This document shows, piece by piece, positions 1 to 5,088 of a stretch of DNA of 32,529 nt. How positions within the stretch are numbered: position 1 is the stretch's first letter; the number at the start of each line of letters is the position of its first letter. This DNA comes from a virus, in IMG/VR virus record IMGVR_UViG_3300008450_007994, positions 1 through 32,529 of that record; one strand, 5' to 3'. Position numbers and translations under genes: made by a program. The notes beneath the pieces are model-generated. The model saw only the letters and a program-made list of their open reading frames with translations, was not told the DNA's origin and did not search any database.

Positions 1-116
1 GAGCTTACATTCATTGTGAAATGACGTTCACATACTGATATAATCACTCCTGAATTCTTATCAGGTTGATCATACTTGGACATCTTGTCGCAAAACATAC
101 ACATTGGATATTCCAT
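1..116 (-). CDS. partial small CxxC protein
   Basis: Open frame beginning ATG at 116 and running off the left edge, so the C-terminus is missing; 38 residues are visible. The start is set by AAGGAG nine bases upstream (spacer TAATATC). The N-terminus has Cys6 and Cys9 as a C-x2-C pair and a further Cys at about 31, followed by E-R-H, which suggests a small zinc-binding fold. It has its own -10 box just upstream (137-142). Function not recognised. Confidence 0.65.
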   Translation of the reverse strand, partial: MEYPMCMFCDKMSKYDQPDKNSGVIISVCERHFTMNVS

Positions 117-136
117 GATATTACTCCTTATATCTG

Positions 137-142
137 AGTATA
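137..142 (-). promoter_or_regulatory. extended -10 promoter element
   Basis: On the minus strand the sequence reads TGCTATACT, an extended -10 box, 20 bases before the ribosome-binding site of the partial gene at 116. A TTGACT lies too close (11 nt) to act as its -35 box, so this would be an extended -10 promoter. Confidence 0.5.
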
Positions 143-164
143 GCATATATTCTAGTCAACTGCT

Positions 165-386
165 TTATGATCTAACCTTTAATTCATTTGTGATCATATC
201 TTCAGCTTCTGCTCTTGTGTGACAATATCCATAGGTTAATATGTTTCCATTATGGTATATAGTCCATTGATAGGGTAATGGATCAAATCTAAAGTTTGAT
301 TCAAGTCTCTTGGGACTTCTGCCATTGTTTGGTCCCGCCTTAAATTTAGGGACATATTCCTCTATCTCATAGTATAGATTCTTCAT
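165..386 (-). CDS. hypothetical protein, 73 aa
   Basis: Soluble 73-residue protein with a basic N-terminal half and an aromatic stretch (residues 38-55, containing YQWTIYHNGN and YGYCHT). Its ATG overlaps the stop of the cysteine-rich gene upstream as ATGA, so translational coupling is likely. It has only a weak ribosome site of its own. The family was not recognised; the pattern of a short beta segment followed by a helix containing AEAEDM is typical of small phage accessory proteins. Confidence 0.65.
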   Translation of the reverse strand: MKNLYYEIEEYVPKFKAGPNNGRSPKRLESNFRFDPLPYQWTIYHNGNILTYGYCHTRAEAEDMITNELKVRS

Positions 387-520
387 TGCCTATGAGCACA
401 GCCTTTTGGATTGCTACAGCAACATGTGCAGTTATCTGGTGGACAGCCACATGGACACTTATCCATGTTTTCTTTAATATCTAATTCAAGATAAGCTTCA
501 AAGTTATCTAGGATTCCCAT
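383..520 (-). CDS. cysteine-rich 45-aa protein
   Basis: ATG at 520 follows a near-perfect ribosome site (AAGGAGGAGAGCA). The 45 residues split into an acidic helix-like N-terminus (1-20) and a dense cysteine cluster (22-41) with eight Cys in 20 residues: C-P-C-G-C-P, then C-T-C-C-C, then C. This spacing suggests binding of several metal ions, as in metallothionein-like proteins or clustered zinc knuckles. It overlaps both neighbours (508-798 upstream, 165-386 downstream). Metal binding is inferred from the spacing only; no family was recognised. Confidence 0.75.
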   Translation of the reverse strand: MGILDNFEAYLELDIKENMDKCPCGCPPDNCTCCCSNPKGCAHRQ

Positions 521-798
521 TGCTCTCCTCCTTTTTCATCTTCCCACTTCCATTGTGTTTCCCATAGCTCCATGAGAGATGTTGATCCAATATCATCAAA
601 GAAGTATCTATTCTTAGAATAGTTATATGTCCAGCCATACCAAGTATCGCCTTCTTTCCAGGCTAAATTATTGGCTCCCCATATATCAAATCCAGTATTG
701 TTAGATTGACGTAGAGATTGTTCCTCCATGAGGACTTCTTCTATCGCCTTTTCAAGGAGTCTATTCCTCAATAGGAATTTACCTACTATATTAAACAT
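508..798 (-). CDS. hypothetical protein, 96 aa
   Basis: An in-frame GTG exists at 831, but ATG at 798 is preferred: it has GGGAG upstream and overlaps the stop of the membrane-protein gene (791-1054) by 8 nt, the usual spacing in this genome. The protein is helical and charged over residues 1-35, then rich in Trp and Tyr (WGANNLAWKEGDTWYGWTYNY), and ends in an acidic, Trp-rich tail. Family not recognised. Confidence 0.65.
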   Translation of the reverse strand: MFNIVGKFLLRNRLLEKAIEEVLMEEQSLRQSNNTGFDIWGANNLAWKEGDTWYGWTYNYSKNRYFFDDIGSTSLMELWETQWKWEDEKGGEQWES

Positions 799-1054
799 GT
801 GTTCTCTCTCCCGCCGCACTTTTCGCTTCACTAATTGCGGTCAATATGTCTTTTTTCCAATGCATATAAGATTTAATATATACTGCTGCATATGCTACAG
901 CCATAGCTATAAACCCGTATTGGTCTGTGGCAAGGGCGTAGGCGATCCATAGGCATTCATTTACGCATAGTATCAGCCAACCCCATATAGTCTTTCTACC
1001 TACCAGGAATATGCCTGTAACACCTATTGCTGCCAATATCCATGACCACATCAT
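791..1054 (-). CDS. small membrane protein, about 3 TM segments
   Basis: Start taken at ATG 1054, which has AGAGGG seven bases upstream and overlaps the preceding stop as ATGA; an in-frame ATG at 1072 lacks a ribosome site. The 87 residues contain hydrophobic segments at about 3-20, 26-45 and 50-65, with the motif WLILCVNECLWIAYALAT, then a soluble helical tail. Segments of this kind (WGW, WIAYA) recur in small actinophage membrane proteins and resemble half of a PnuC-like transporter; transport activity is not supported. Confidence 0.7.
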   Translation of the reverse strand: MMWSWILAAIGVTGIFLVGRKTIWGWLILCVNECLWIAYALATDQYGFIAMAVAYAAVYIKSYMHWKKDILTAISEAKSAAGERTHV

Positions 1055-1230
1055 TCTTTTACCCTCTTCCATTTCCCATACTTATTGGGTATTGTTTGGC
1101 CACGATACTCTTGACCAGTCTCTAGATCAACCAGTAGCCATTTTTCTGGGCACTTTGTATGTATTATTAGATCAACTGGAGTTTCTAAGTTTTCTACTTC
1201 TTCTCCACTTAATAAGATTCTTTTATAAAT
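1051..1230 (-). CDS. 59-aa open frame with no ATG/GTG/TTG start
   Basis: Open frame of 59 codons between the TAA at 1231-1233 and the TGA at 1051-1053, which overlaps the next gene's ATG. It contains no ATG, GTG or TTG. GGAGG lies 8 nt upstream of an ATT at 1228-1230, so an ATT start is possible. Alternatively it is read as an extension of the 40-residue gene 1231-1353, which is in the same frame and separated only by one TAA. The C-terminal half reads like a beta-hairpin (KWLLVDLETGQEYRG then GKWKRVKE), a pattern familiar from phage proteins, so the frame is probably expressed. Confidence 0.5.
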   Translation of the reverse strand: MYKRILLSGEEVENLETPVDLIIHTKCPEKWLLVDLETGQEYRGQTIPNKYGKWKRVKE

Positions 1231-1353
1231 TTAAATGGCCTCCAACTTCATGCATCTGCTACAGGCCATATACGTTTTACCAGTAAATGGGCATGTGCCA
1301 GCCTCTACTGTTAATGAATGTCCTACAAATAAGCATAAAAGACTACTCAGCAT
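1231..1353 (-). CDS. small zinc-knuckle-like protein, 40 aa
   Basis: ATG at 1353 lies inside the end of the CDGSH gene and is preceded by AAGGATGAGG, a good ribosome site. Residues include Cys7, His12, Cys21, Cys31 and Cys34, with CPFTG and CSRC motifs resembling small phage zinc-binding proteins. It ends in TAA at 1231, and the same frame continues open for 59 codons beyond (see 1051-1230). Function not recognised. Confidence 0.6.
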   Translation of the reverse strand: MLSSLLCLFVGHSLTVEAGTCPFTGKTYMACSRCMKLEAI

Positions 1354-1474
1354 CCTCATCCTTAACATTAAAAGTCAAAGGTACTCTTACTTCCATAGCA
1401 GAATCTAAAGCTTTATGGCTTCCATCGCATATTGGATATTTTGCAGAATGCCCACATGTACATTGTTTAGGCAT
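1343..1474 (-). CDS. CDGSH-type iron-sulfur domain protein, 43 aa
   Basis: Residues 5-20 match the CDGSH signature exactly: C5-x-C7-x2-S-x3-P-x-C16-D-G-S-H20. Three Cys and one His ligate a redox-active, labile 2Fe-2S cluster in this family (mitoNEET-like and bacterial zinc-finger CDGSH proteins). The protein is almost only the binding motif plus a 23-residue beta/acidic tail, so it would have to work as a dimer or a partner subunit. ATG at 1474 overlaps the end of groES by 8 nt and the ribosome site is weak, so coupling to groES is likely. Electron transfer or cluster donation is inferred from the family. Confidence 0.8.
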   Translation of the reverse strand: MPKQCTCGHSAKYPICDGSHKALDSAMEVRVPLTFNVKDEDAE

Positions 1475-1781
1475 TAGTATATTTAAACCCCAATAAATTC
1501 TTATAGTTAATTAAGATGTATTCTTCTCCATCCTCATCTTTGATATCTGTTCCAGCACCACGACCATAATAAACAGTCATACCTTTTTCAATGCCGTCCA
1601 TTATCATAATATCATTATTAAATGCACTTCTTTCTCCTGGACCAACATCAATTACAGTACCAGATCTTACATAACTATCAACAATTCCAGCTGTTAAAAC
1701 TAATCCAGATGCAGTTGTTGTATCAGTTACAACATTTTCTTTTACTAAAACCAATGATCCGTATGGCCTGATACTAGTCAT
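1467..1781 (-). CDS. groES: GroES-like co-chaperonin, 104 aa
   Basis: The N-terminus (IRPYGSLVLVKENVV) and the following segment TTTASGLVL match the Cpn10 beta-barrel and the mobile-loop region that contacts GroEL. The central G-x-V-x-x-V-G-P-G-E motif is also typical (GTVIDVGPGERS), and the end (DGEEYILINYKNLLGF) matches the last strands. Length is normal for the family (95-105 aa). Start ATG 1781 has AAGAAGG six bases upstream. No GroEL gene is visible here, so it would cap the host chaperonin, as phage T4 Gp31 does. It is coupled to CDGSH downstream. Confidence 0.85.
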   Translation of the reverse strand: MTSIRPYGSLVLVKENVVTDTTTASGLVLTAGIVDSYVRSGTVIDVGPGERSAFNNDIMIMDGIEKGMTVYYGRGAGTDIKDEDGEEYILINYKNLLGFKYTNA

Positions 1782-1953
1782 TTAGAGCCTTCTTTGCATT
1801 TATCTCAGTCCAGTATTTATTTCCTGGAGCCTCACTATTACTGTTCAATAAAAGCCCATGACCATATCTATTAAATAATCCTTTTAGATAGTTTTCATGT
1901 GCTTTCTTTTTTTGAGAACGCTTTAGATCTTTTGATCTTTGTTTTTGACTCAT
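1774..1953 (-). CDS. hypothetical basic protein, 59 aa
   Basis: ATG at 1953 with AAGG four bases upstream; the stop TAG overlaps the groES start by 8 nt. The first 20 residues are very Lys/Arg-rich (KQRSKDLKRSQKKK), followed by a helical part (NYLKGLFNRYGHGLLL) and a polar tail. The basic N-terminus could bind nucleic acid. Family not recognised. Confidence 0.65.
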   Translation of the reverse strand: MSQKQRSKDLKRSQKKKAHENYLKGLFNRYGHGLLLNSNSEAPGNKYWTEINAKKALND

Positions 1954-1965
1954 TTTACCTTTTCC

Positions 1966-2175
1966 TTAGTATCCATTTAGACATTCATTGCGAGTGTGAT
2001 ATAGCTTTATCTTTAGCAATATTTTTTTGCTTGGGCCGTCTAATTCTAAATTACATGTGCCACATTTAGTACTCCATATTTTATCAAAAAAATGATATTT
2101 TAATCCTTTAACATTTGCATATTTTCTTTCAATAAAATCTGCAAAAGGATCTGGTATTTCGTAAATACTTAGCAT
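1966..2175 (-). CDS. hypothetical CxxC protein, 69 aa, leaderless
   Basis: A longer frame reaches 2271 but runs through tRNA-Lys. ATG 2175 is chosen because a consensus promoter (TTGACA, 17 nt, TATGAT) ends six bases before it, which fits a leaderless message; there is no ribosome site. The protein starts LSIYEIPDPFADFIERKYANV and holds a CGTC pair near residue 38 and a single Cys near the C-terminus, so a zinc site is possible. Function not recognised. Confidence 0.65.
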   Translation of the reverse strand: MLSIYEIPDPFADFIERKYANVKGLKYHFFDKIWSTKCGTCNLELDGPSKKILLKIKLYHTRNECLNGY

Positions 2176-2181
2176 TGTACT

Positions 2182-2210
2182 ATCATATAATTTATTTCTT
2201 TGATTGTCAA
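2182..2210 (-). promoter_or_regulatory. sigma70-like leaderless promoter
   Basis: Minus-strand TTGACA (2205-2210), a 17-nt spacer, and TATGAT (2182-2187). The -10 box ends six bases before ATG 2175, so transcription should begin at or next to the start codon. It lies directly after tRNA-Lys, so it may also serve as an internal promoter of the same unit. Confidence 0.7.
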
Positions 2211-2213
2211 TAG

Positions 2214-2286
2214 TGCCCCCAGAAGGTTTCGAACCTTCGACCCGCAGATTAAAAGTCTGCTGCTCTACCAACTGAGCTATAGGAGC
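2214..2286 (-). tRNA. tRNA-Lys (TTT)
   Basis: 73-nt cloverleaf: acceptor GCTCCTA/TGGGGGC, D-stem GCTC/GAGC, anticodon stem GCAGA/TCTGC with loop CTTTTAA (anticodon UUU), T-arm GAAGG-TTCGAAA-CCTTC, discriminator A. CCA is not encoded. A TTGACA at 2315-2320, overlapping the stop of the protease gene upstream, may supply the promoter, but no well-spaced -10 box is seen. Confidence 0.95.
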
Positions 2287-2316
2287 GCATGAACCAATAT
2301 ATATAAACTTATATTG

Positions 2317-3561
2317 TCAATTATTTAAAACTTTTTTAGCTAATATTTCAGCAATTAATGGAACTGCAGAAGACCAGCTAATTCCAAAATTTTTCTCAAA
2401 AGCTTCTGCCCCGCTAAAACCAATTGCCACATCTCTAATAAGATTCATACTAATATCTGGGCCCTTAAGAGAAACAAAAATTTCTTCTACCATTGCGCCC
2501 CCCGAGTAAATCTTCCATTGATATTGCTTCTCGCCCCACATTAAAGGGCTACTTGGTTGAAGGAACTTTTCAAACCACTCTTTTGTGTAAGGCCCTTCGG
2601 AGCTAAACAAAAAATCATTGTAAGACTTTGACATATATATCTTATAGCCATCAAAAGAATCAAAATTAATCGCTACTGTTTCAGCAAAGGTAGCTCCGCC
2701 CTCTACAGTCCACCAAGGAAGGTAATGCTTTATACAACAATAGCTATTAAATTCTTTTGTGGTTCCAACAAATTGCGTGGCCTGAAATGTGTGTGCGAAC
2801 TCATGAGCCTGTAGTGGTCCTGATGTGTGCTGCTTATCAATTTTTGTAGTCTCATTAACACTCATTAATAATATTCCTATGCCCCTGTAGTCAATCTCTG
2901 CCATTCCGCCCCAACAAGTAATTGCAGTCTGACACATATTTTTTGTTTCATCTCCCTTTGGCCTTAAGCTATATTTTTCAAAAGTGGACTGACCCCATTC
3001 TCTATCTTCATACGAGTAATATATAGCAACTATTTTTTTAGGTGAAATTGCCCCAGAATACAGCTTTGAAACATTTTGTACAGCCAAATTAGTGTTATGA
3101 GTAATTTTTGTGGTACTTGGTCCAAACAATATCTCTACTTCGATAGATGTCTCACTGGAGTTTTTAATCTTTTCAGCGCTAGTCGCCCATGCCCAATAAG
3201 AAATACCATCGATATTCTCCAAAAGATCACCAAATGATTTTGGTCGAGCTGGTGCAGTAAAAGTTGGCGTTGGTGAAGCTGTCGGAATTGGTGTTGCACC
3301 AGGAATAGGGGCCGCATTAGGCGTTACGCTTGCAGTAGGAGTTGGTGCTGGAAATTTTGTAGGTACTGCCTTAACTAGAATACCTTTATCCCAAACTAAT
3401 TTCTTACCTTGCTTAATACAGGTATATTTGCGACTGCCGTCGATTGTTGTAATACCTAATTTTTTACAGACATTACCAGATTTGATTCCAGCAAATGATA
3501 AAGGTGTAGCAATAGATAGGGAAAGTACCGCAATACTTGCAATAGTAGAAATCCGCCTCAT
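2317..3561 (-). CDS. exported HExxH (gluzincin-like) metalloprotease
   Basis: 414 residues. Signal peptide 1-24 (RRIS, a hydrophobic core, cleavage after SFA). Residues 32-60 form a two-Cys domain (CKKLG, KYTCIKQGKKLVWDKG) that I associate with exported proteins of freshwater acI actinobacteria. A Pro/Thr/Ala-rich linker follows (66-107). The catalytic domain has H253-E-F-A-H257, and E287 in W-T-V-E-G-G-A is the expected third zinc ligand, as in gluzincins; Cys210/216 and Cys275/276 could form disulfides. A consensus promoter lies upstream. It should act outside the infected cell or in its wall. The substrate is unknown. Confidence 0.8.
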   Translation of the reverse strand: MRRISTIASIAVLSLSIATPLSFAGIKSGNVCKKLGITTIDGSRKYTCIKQGKKLVWDKGILVKAVPTKFPAPTPTASVTPNAAPIPGATPIPTASPTPTFTAPARPKSFGDLLENIDGISYWAWATSAEKIKNSSETSIEVEILFGPSTTKITHNTNLAVQNVSKLYSGAISPKKIVAIYYSYEDREWGQSTFEKYSLRPKGDETKNMCQTAITCWGGMAEIDYRGIGILLMSVNETTKIDKQHTSGPLQAHEFAHTFQATQFVGTTKEFNSYCCIKHYLPWWTVEGGATFAETVAINFDSFDGYKIYMSKSYNDFLFSSEGPYTKEWFEKFLQPSSPLMWGEKQYQWKIYSGGAMVEEIFVSLKGPDISMNLIRDVAIGFSGAEAFEKNFGISWSSAVPLIAEILAKKVLNN

Positions 3562-3599
3562 GGTAATAATTTCCTGTCTCTAGTTTTAAATCTTTATAA

Positions 3600-3628
3600 A
3601 GTATATATAATTTACATGTTTATGTCAA
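3600..3628 (-). promoter_or_regulatory. consensus sigma70-type promoter
   Basis: TTGACA (3623-3628), 17-nt spacer, TATACT (3600-3605) on the minus strand, about 40 nt before the metalloprotease start at 3561. The -35 box includes the stop codon of the HTH gene 3625-3792. Confidence 0.8.
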
Positions 3629-3792
3629 TGATTTAATCTTCGCCAATTCCTATAAATTCTGTATTCATCTAGCCATCTAATTATAACTGACTTATCGACA
3701 CCGCAAGATTTGGCGATATCTTCTATCTCTATCTCCTGTGTCACGTACTGATTAACTAACCAGTTTTTATCTGTGTATCTATATCCAGCCAA
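3625..3792 (-). CDS. small helix-turn-helix protein, 55 aa, TTG start
   Basis: TTG at 3790-3792 is preceded by GGAGG with a 6-nt spacer, the best start in the frame. The protein has a homeodomain-like HTH: the segment IEIEDIAKSCGVDKSVIIRWLDEY is helix-turn-helix with A, G and V at the usual core positions, followed by a basic tail (YRNWRRLNH). It resembles the 48-residue HTH protein at 25897-26043 in length, aromatic N-terminus and helix register, so the two may be paralogues. A DNA-binding regulator is likely; the target is unknown. Confidence 0.75.
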   Translation of the reverse strand: MAGYRYTDKNWLVNQYVTQEIEIEDIAKSCGVDKSVIIRWLDEYRIYRNWRRLNH

Positions 3793-3862
3793 GTTTATCC
3801 TCCATGATGTCTATAGCATCATCTATATCTTTATTTATGTCTAATTCGAAAGGGTCTATCAT
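3779..3862 (-). CDS. possible 27-aa acidic peptide
   Basis: ATG at 3862 opens a 27-codon acidic frame ending at TAG 3779-3781 and overlapping the TTG start of the HTH gene by 14 nt. No clear ribosome site precedes it, but the overlap arrangement matches true neighbours here, and the downstream gene's ribosome site lies inside it. It could be a small coupled peptide or simply leader. Confidence 0.35.
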   Translation of the reverse strand: MIDPFELDINKDIDDAIDIMEDKLGWI

Positions 3863-3870
3863 ATATGTAA

Positions 3871-3909
3871 ATAGTAAAGCCCACACCATTATGGCATGGG
3901 CTCTACTAT
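3871..3909 (-). terminator. hairpin terminator
   Basis: Stem 3871-3883 pairs with 3897-3909: two 6-bp blocks (ATAGTA/TACTAT and AGCCCA/TGGGCT) around one mismatch, with extra pairing of CCAT/ATGG in the loop. It lies 10 nt after the stop of gene 3919-4122. The U tract after it is weak. Confidence 0.6.
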
Positions 3910-3918
3910 AGTAATCAA

Positions 3919-4122
3919 TTAAACTTTCTTTCTTCCAGTTTTCTTTGGCTGAGACGGCAATGTCTCTCTACGAATACCATGTCTGTTAGTGTCAATTTTT
4001 GGCTTTATGCCAGATCTAAATCCTGACTGATTTGGTTTTTTTCTTGTTGCCTCAGAACTTGTAACAGCACCAGATGGTGCTGAATTTGGAGGAGGAGTCA
4101 TACCTGTTCCATCAGTTGACAT
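3919..4122 (-). CDS. hypothetical low-complexity basic protein, 67 aa
   Basis: ATG 4122 overlaps the stop of the gene upstream as TAATG. The first half is Gly/Pro/Ser/Thr-rich, and the second half is basic (RKKPNQSGFRSGIKPK, then a KKTGRKKV tail). No ordered domain is evident. It is the last of three adjacent short, disordered proteins (3919-4489) that share a promoter at 4544 and end at the hairpin 3871-3909. Function not recognised. Confidence 0.6.
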   Translation of the reverse strand: MSTDGTGMTPPPNSAPSGAVTSSEATRKKPNQSGFRSGIKPKIDTNRHGIRRETLPSQPKKTGRKKV

Positions 4123-4286
4123 TAATTCATGTCCATTTCTGTTTTTGAAACTCCAAGATTGTTAATAGAGTCTGTATTAAACATCTCTGGTGATGGCATC
4201 TCTGATGGGCCAGCATTAATAGCTGCTGGTGTTGAAAGACTTACTCCCATAAATTCTTGTGAGCTACATCCACACATTACGCACAT
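4122..4286 (-). CDS. hypothetical protein with N-terminal CxxCxC, 54 aa
   Basis: ATG 4286 with AGGGA seven bases upstream. The protein begins MCVMCGCSS, giving Cys2, Cys5 and Cys7, and continues as a Pro/Ser/Asn-rich chain without clear structure. It sits three bases after the gene 4289-4489 and overlaps the start of 3919-4122 by one base. The short Cys motif might bind metal or be modified; no family was recognised. Confidence 0.65.
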   Translation of the reverse strand: MCVMCGCSSQEFMGVSLSTPAAINAGPSEMPSPEMFNTDSINNLGVSKTEMDMN

Positions 4287-4288
4287 AA

Positions 4289-4489
4289 TTAGTTCCCTGT
4301 GCCGAATGATGATGTCTCTGCTGCAGTGTGAACCATCTTATTTGTTGTTCCTGCTGCACCCTGTGAGGACATATCCTGAGCTGCTGGGAATGATCCTGTA
4401 GCTGGTGAGTAATCACCAGATGCATTAATATCATTATTTCCTGCTGGCTTTGTATCGTTAAATCCTGTTAAATTCAATCCGTCTGTCAT
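4289..4489 (-). CDS. hypothetical low-complexity protein, 66 aa
   Basis: ATG 4489 with GGAG seven bases upstream. The sequence is rich in Gly, Ala, Ser, Thr and Asn with no predicted core (NLTGFNDTKPAGNND, then SFPAAQDMSSQGAAG), as in disordered virion or linker proteins. It is first in the three-gene group that follows the promoter at 4544. Function not recognised. Confidence 0.65.
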   Translation of the reverse strand: MTDGLNLTGFNDTKPAGNNDINASGDYSPATGSFPAAQDMSSQGAAGTTNKMVHTAAETSSFGTGN

Positions 4490-4543
4490 TTTATTTCTCC
4501 TATAGGTTTTATTTGGATAGTTCTAGAAGTCTACCCATACTCT

Positions 4544-4549
4544 ATTATA
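4544..4549 (-). promoter_or_regulatory. extended -10 promoter element
   Basis: Minus-strand TGCTATAAT, an extended -10 box, 55 nt before ATG 4489. No good -35 box is seen at 17 nt. It lies in the 72-base gap between genes 4562-4678 and 4289-4489. Confidence 0.55.
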
Positions 4550-4561
4550 GCATTTAGTTGA

Positions 4562-4678
4562 TTAAGACTTGTATTTGTCGACATAGCAGTCTGAGCATAG
4601 ATATACATATTTAGTTTCATTAGTAGTTATATACTTAGCTGGCTTTAAACAATCTTTATTTTCGCAAAGGTCTGTCAT
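4562..4678 (-). CDS. zinc-binding mini-protein, 38 aa
   Basis: ATG 4678 starts a 38-residue protein with Cys5, Cys10, Cys28 and Cys31 (CENKDC, then CSDC), a four-Cys zinc-ribbon layout with a beta-hairpin between the pairs. The ribosome site is weak. It begins three bases after the stop of 4682-4825. Function unknown; similar knuckles recur at 28386-28574 and 26593-26871. Confidence 0.6.
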   Translation of the reverse strand: MTDLCENKDCLKPAKYITTNETKYVYLCSDCYVDKYKS

Positions 4679-4681
4679 ATA

Positions 4682-4825
4682 TTACTTTGGGCCTTTTGCC
4701 CTTTGGCCTCTATAACCAGTCTTTTTCTTATTCATAGAGCCTGGCTTTTTAAACCCTGCCCCATTCGGAGTAGCAGCAATTCTTTGCTCTAAAGCCTTTT
4801 TAATTTTATCATGGTGTTTTGACAT
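4682..4825 (-). CDS. hypothetical basic protein, 47 aa
   Basis: ATG 4825 overlaps the stop of the DUF2061 gene by one base (TAATG). The 47 residues are strongly basic and glycine-rich toward the C-terminus (GSMNKKKTGYRGQRAKGPK), with a short helix at 5-18. A nucleic-acid contact is possible. Family not recognised. Confidence 0.6.
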   Translation of the reverse strand: MSKHHDKIKKALEQRIAATPNGAGFKKPGSMNKKKTGYRGQRAKGPK

Positions 4826-5025
4826 TATTTAATCTTCTTTCCAAATCTAGCCCAAATTCTTTCGTGAATAAAGTACCCTGCTGCTTCAAAAGCTATATAA
4901 AGCATGGCTCCGAGAGTTGCATATTCCCACTCTCCAGTAAATAAAAATATTATTCCAGCAAGCACAACAAGATGAAACACTTCCCAGCTTATTGTTTTTA
5001 AAGAAGTTCTTTTAGTTGATTCCAT
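4825..5025 (-). CDS. DUF2061-type small membrane protein, 66 aa
   Basis: The pattern is that of DUF2061: an N-terminal K-T-I-S-W motif, a first hydrophobic helix (about 17-31), a short G-E-W turn, a second helix (about 35-52), and the closing Y-F-I-H-E-R-I-W-A-R. The family occurs in bacteria and phages as two-helix inner-membrane proteins of unknown function. Start ATG 5025 has GGGA close upstream. It is first in the unit that runs to 4562 and lies just after the terminator at 5049-5080. Confidence 0.75.
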   Translation of the reverse strand: MESTKRTSLKTISWEVFHLVVLAGIIFLFTGEWEYATLGAMLYIAFEAAGYFIHERIWARFGKKIK

Positions 5026-5048
5026 GTTCCCATTCTATCATTTAGGTA

Positions 5049-5080
5049 ATAAAGGGGCAAGGTTTCCCTTGCCCCTTTAT
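5049..5080 (-). terminator. strong hairpin terminator
   Basis: Perfect 14-bp inverted repeat (5049-5062 with 5067-5080) around a 4-base loop, GC-rich in the middle and A/T at the base. It starts nine bases after the stop of the surface-protein gene 5089-6795. No long U tract follows, but the stem is the strongest in the window. Confidence 0.85.
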
Positions 5081-5088
5081 CTAATTTA

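Noticed and set aside
2176-2271. N-terminal extension of gene 1966-2175
   Set aside because: The extension translates tRNA-Lys; a good leaderless promoter precedes ATG 2175.
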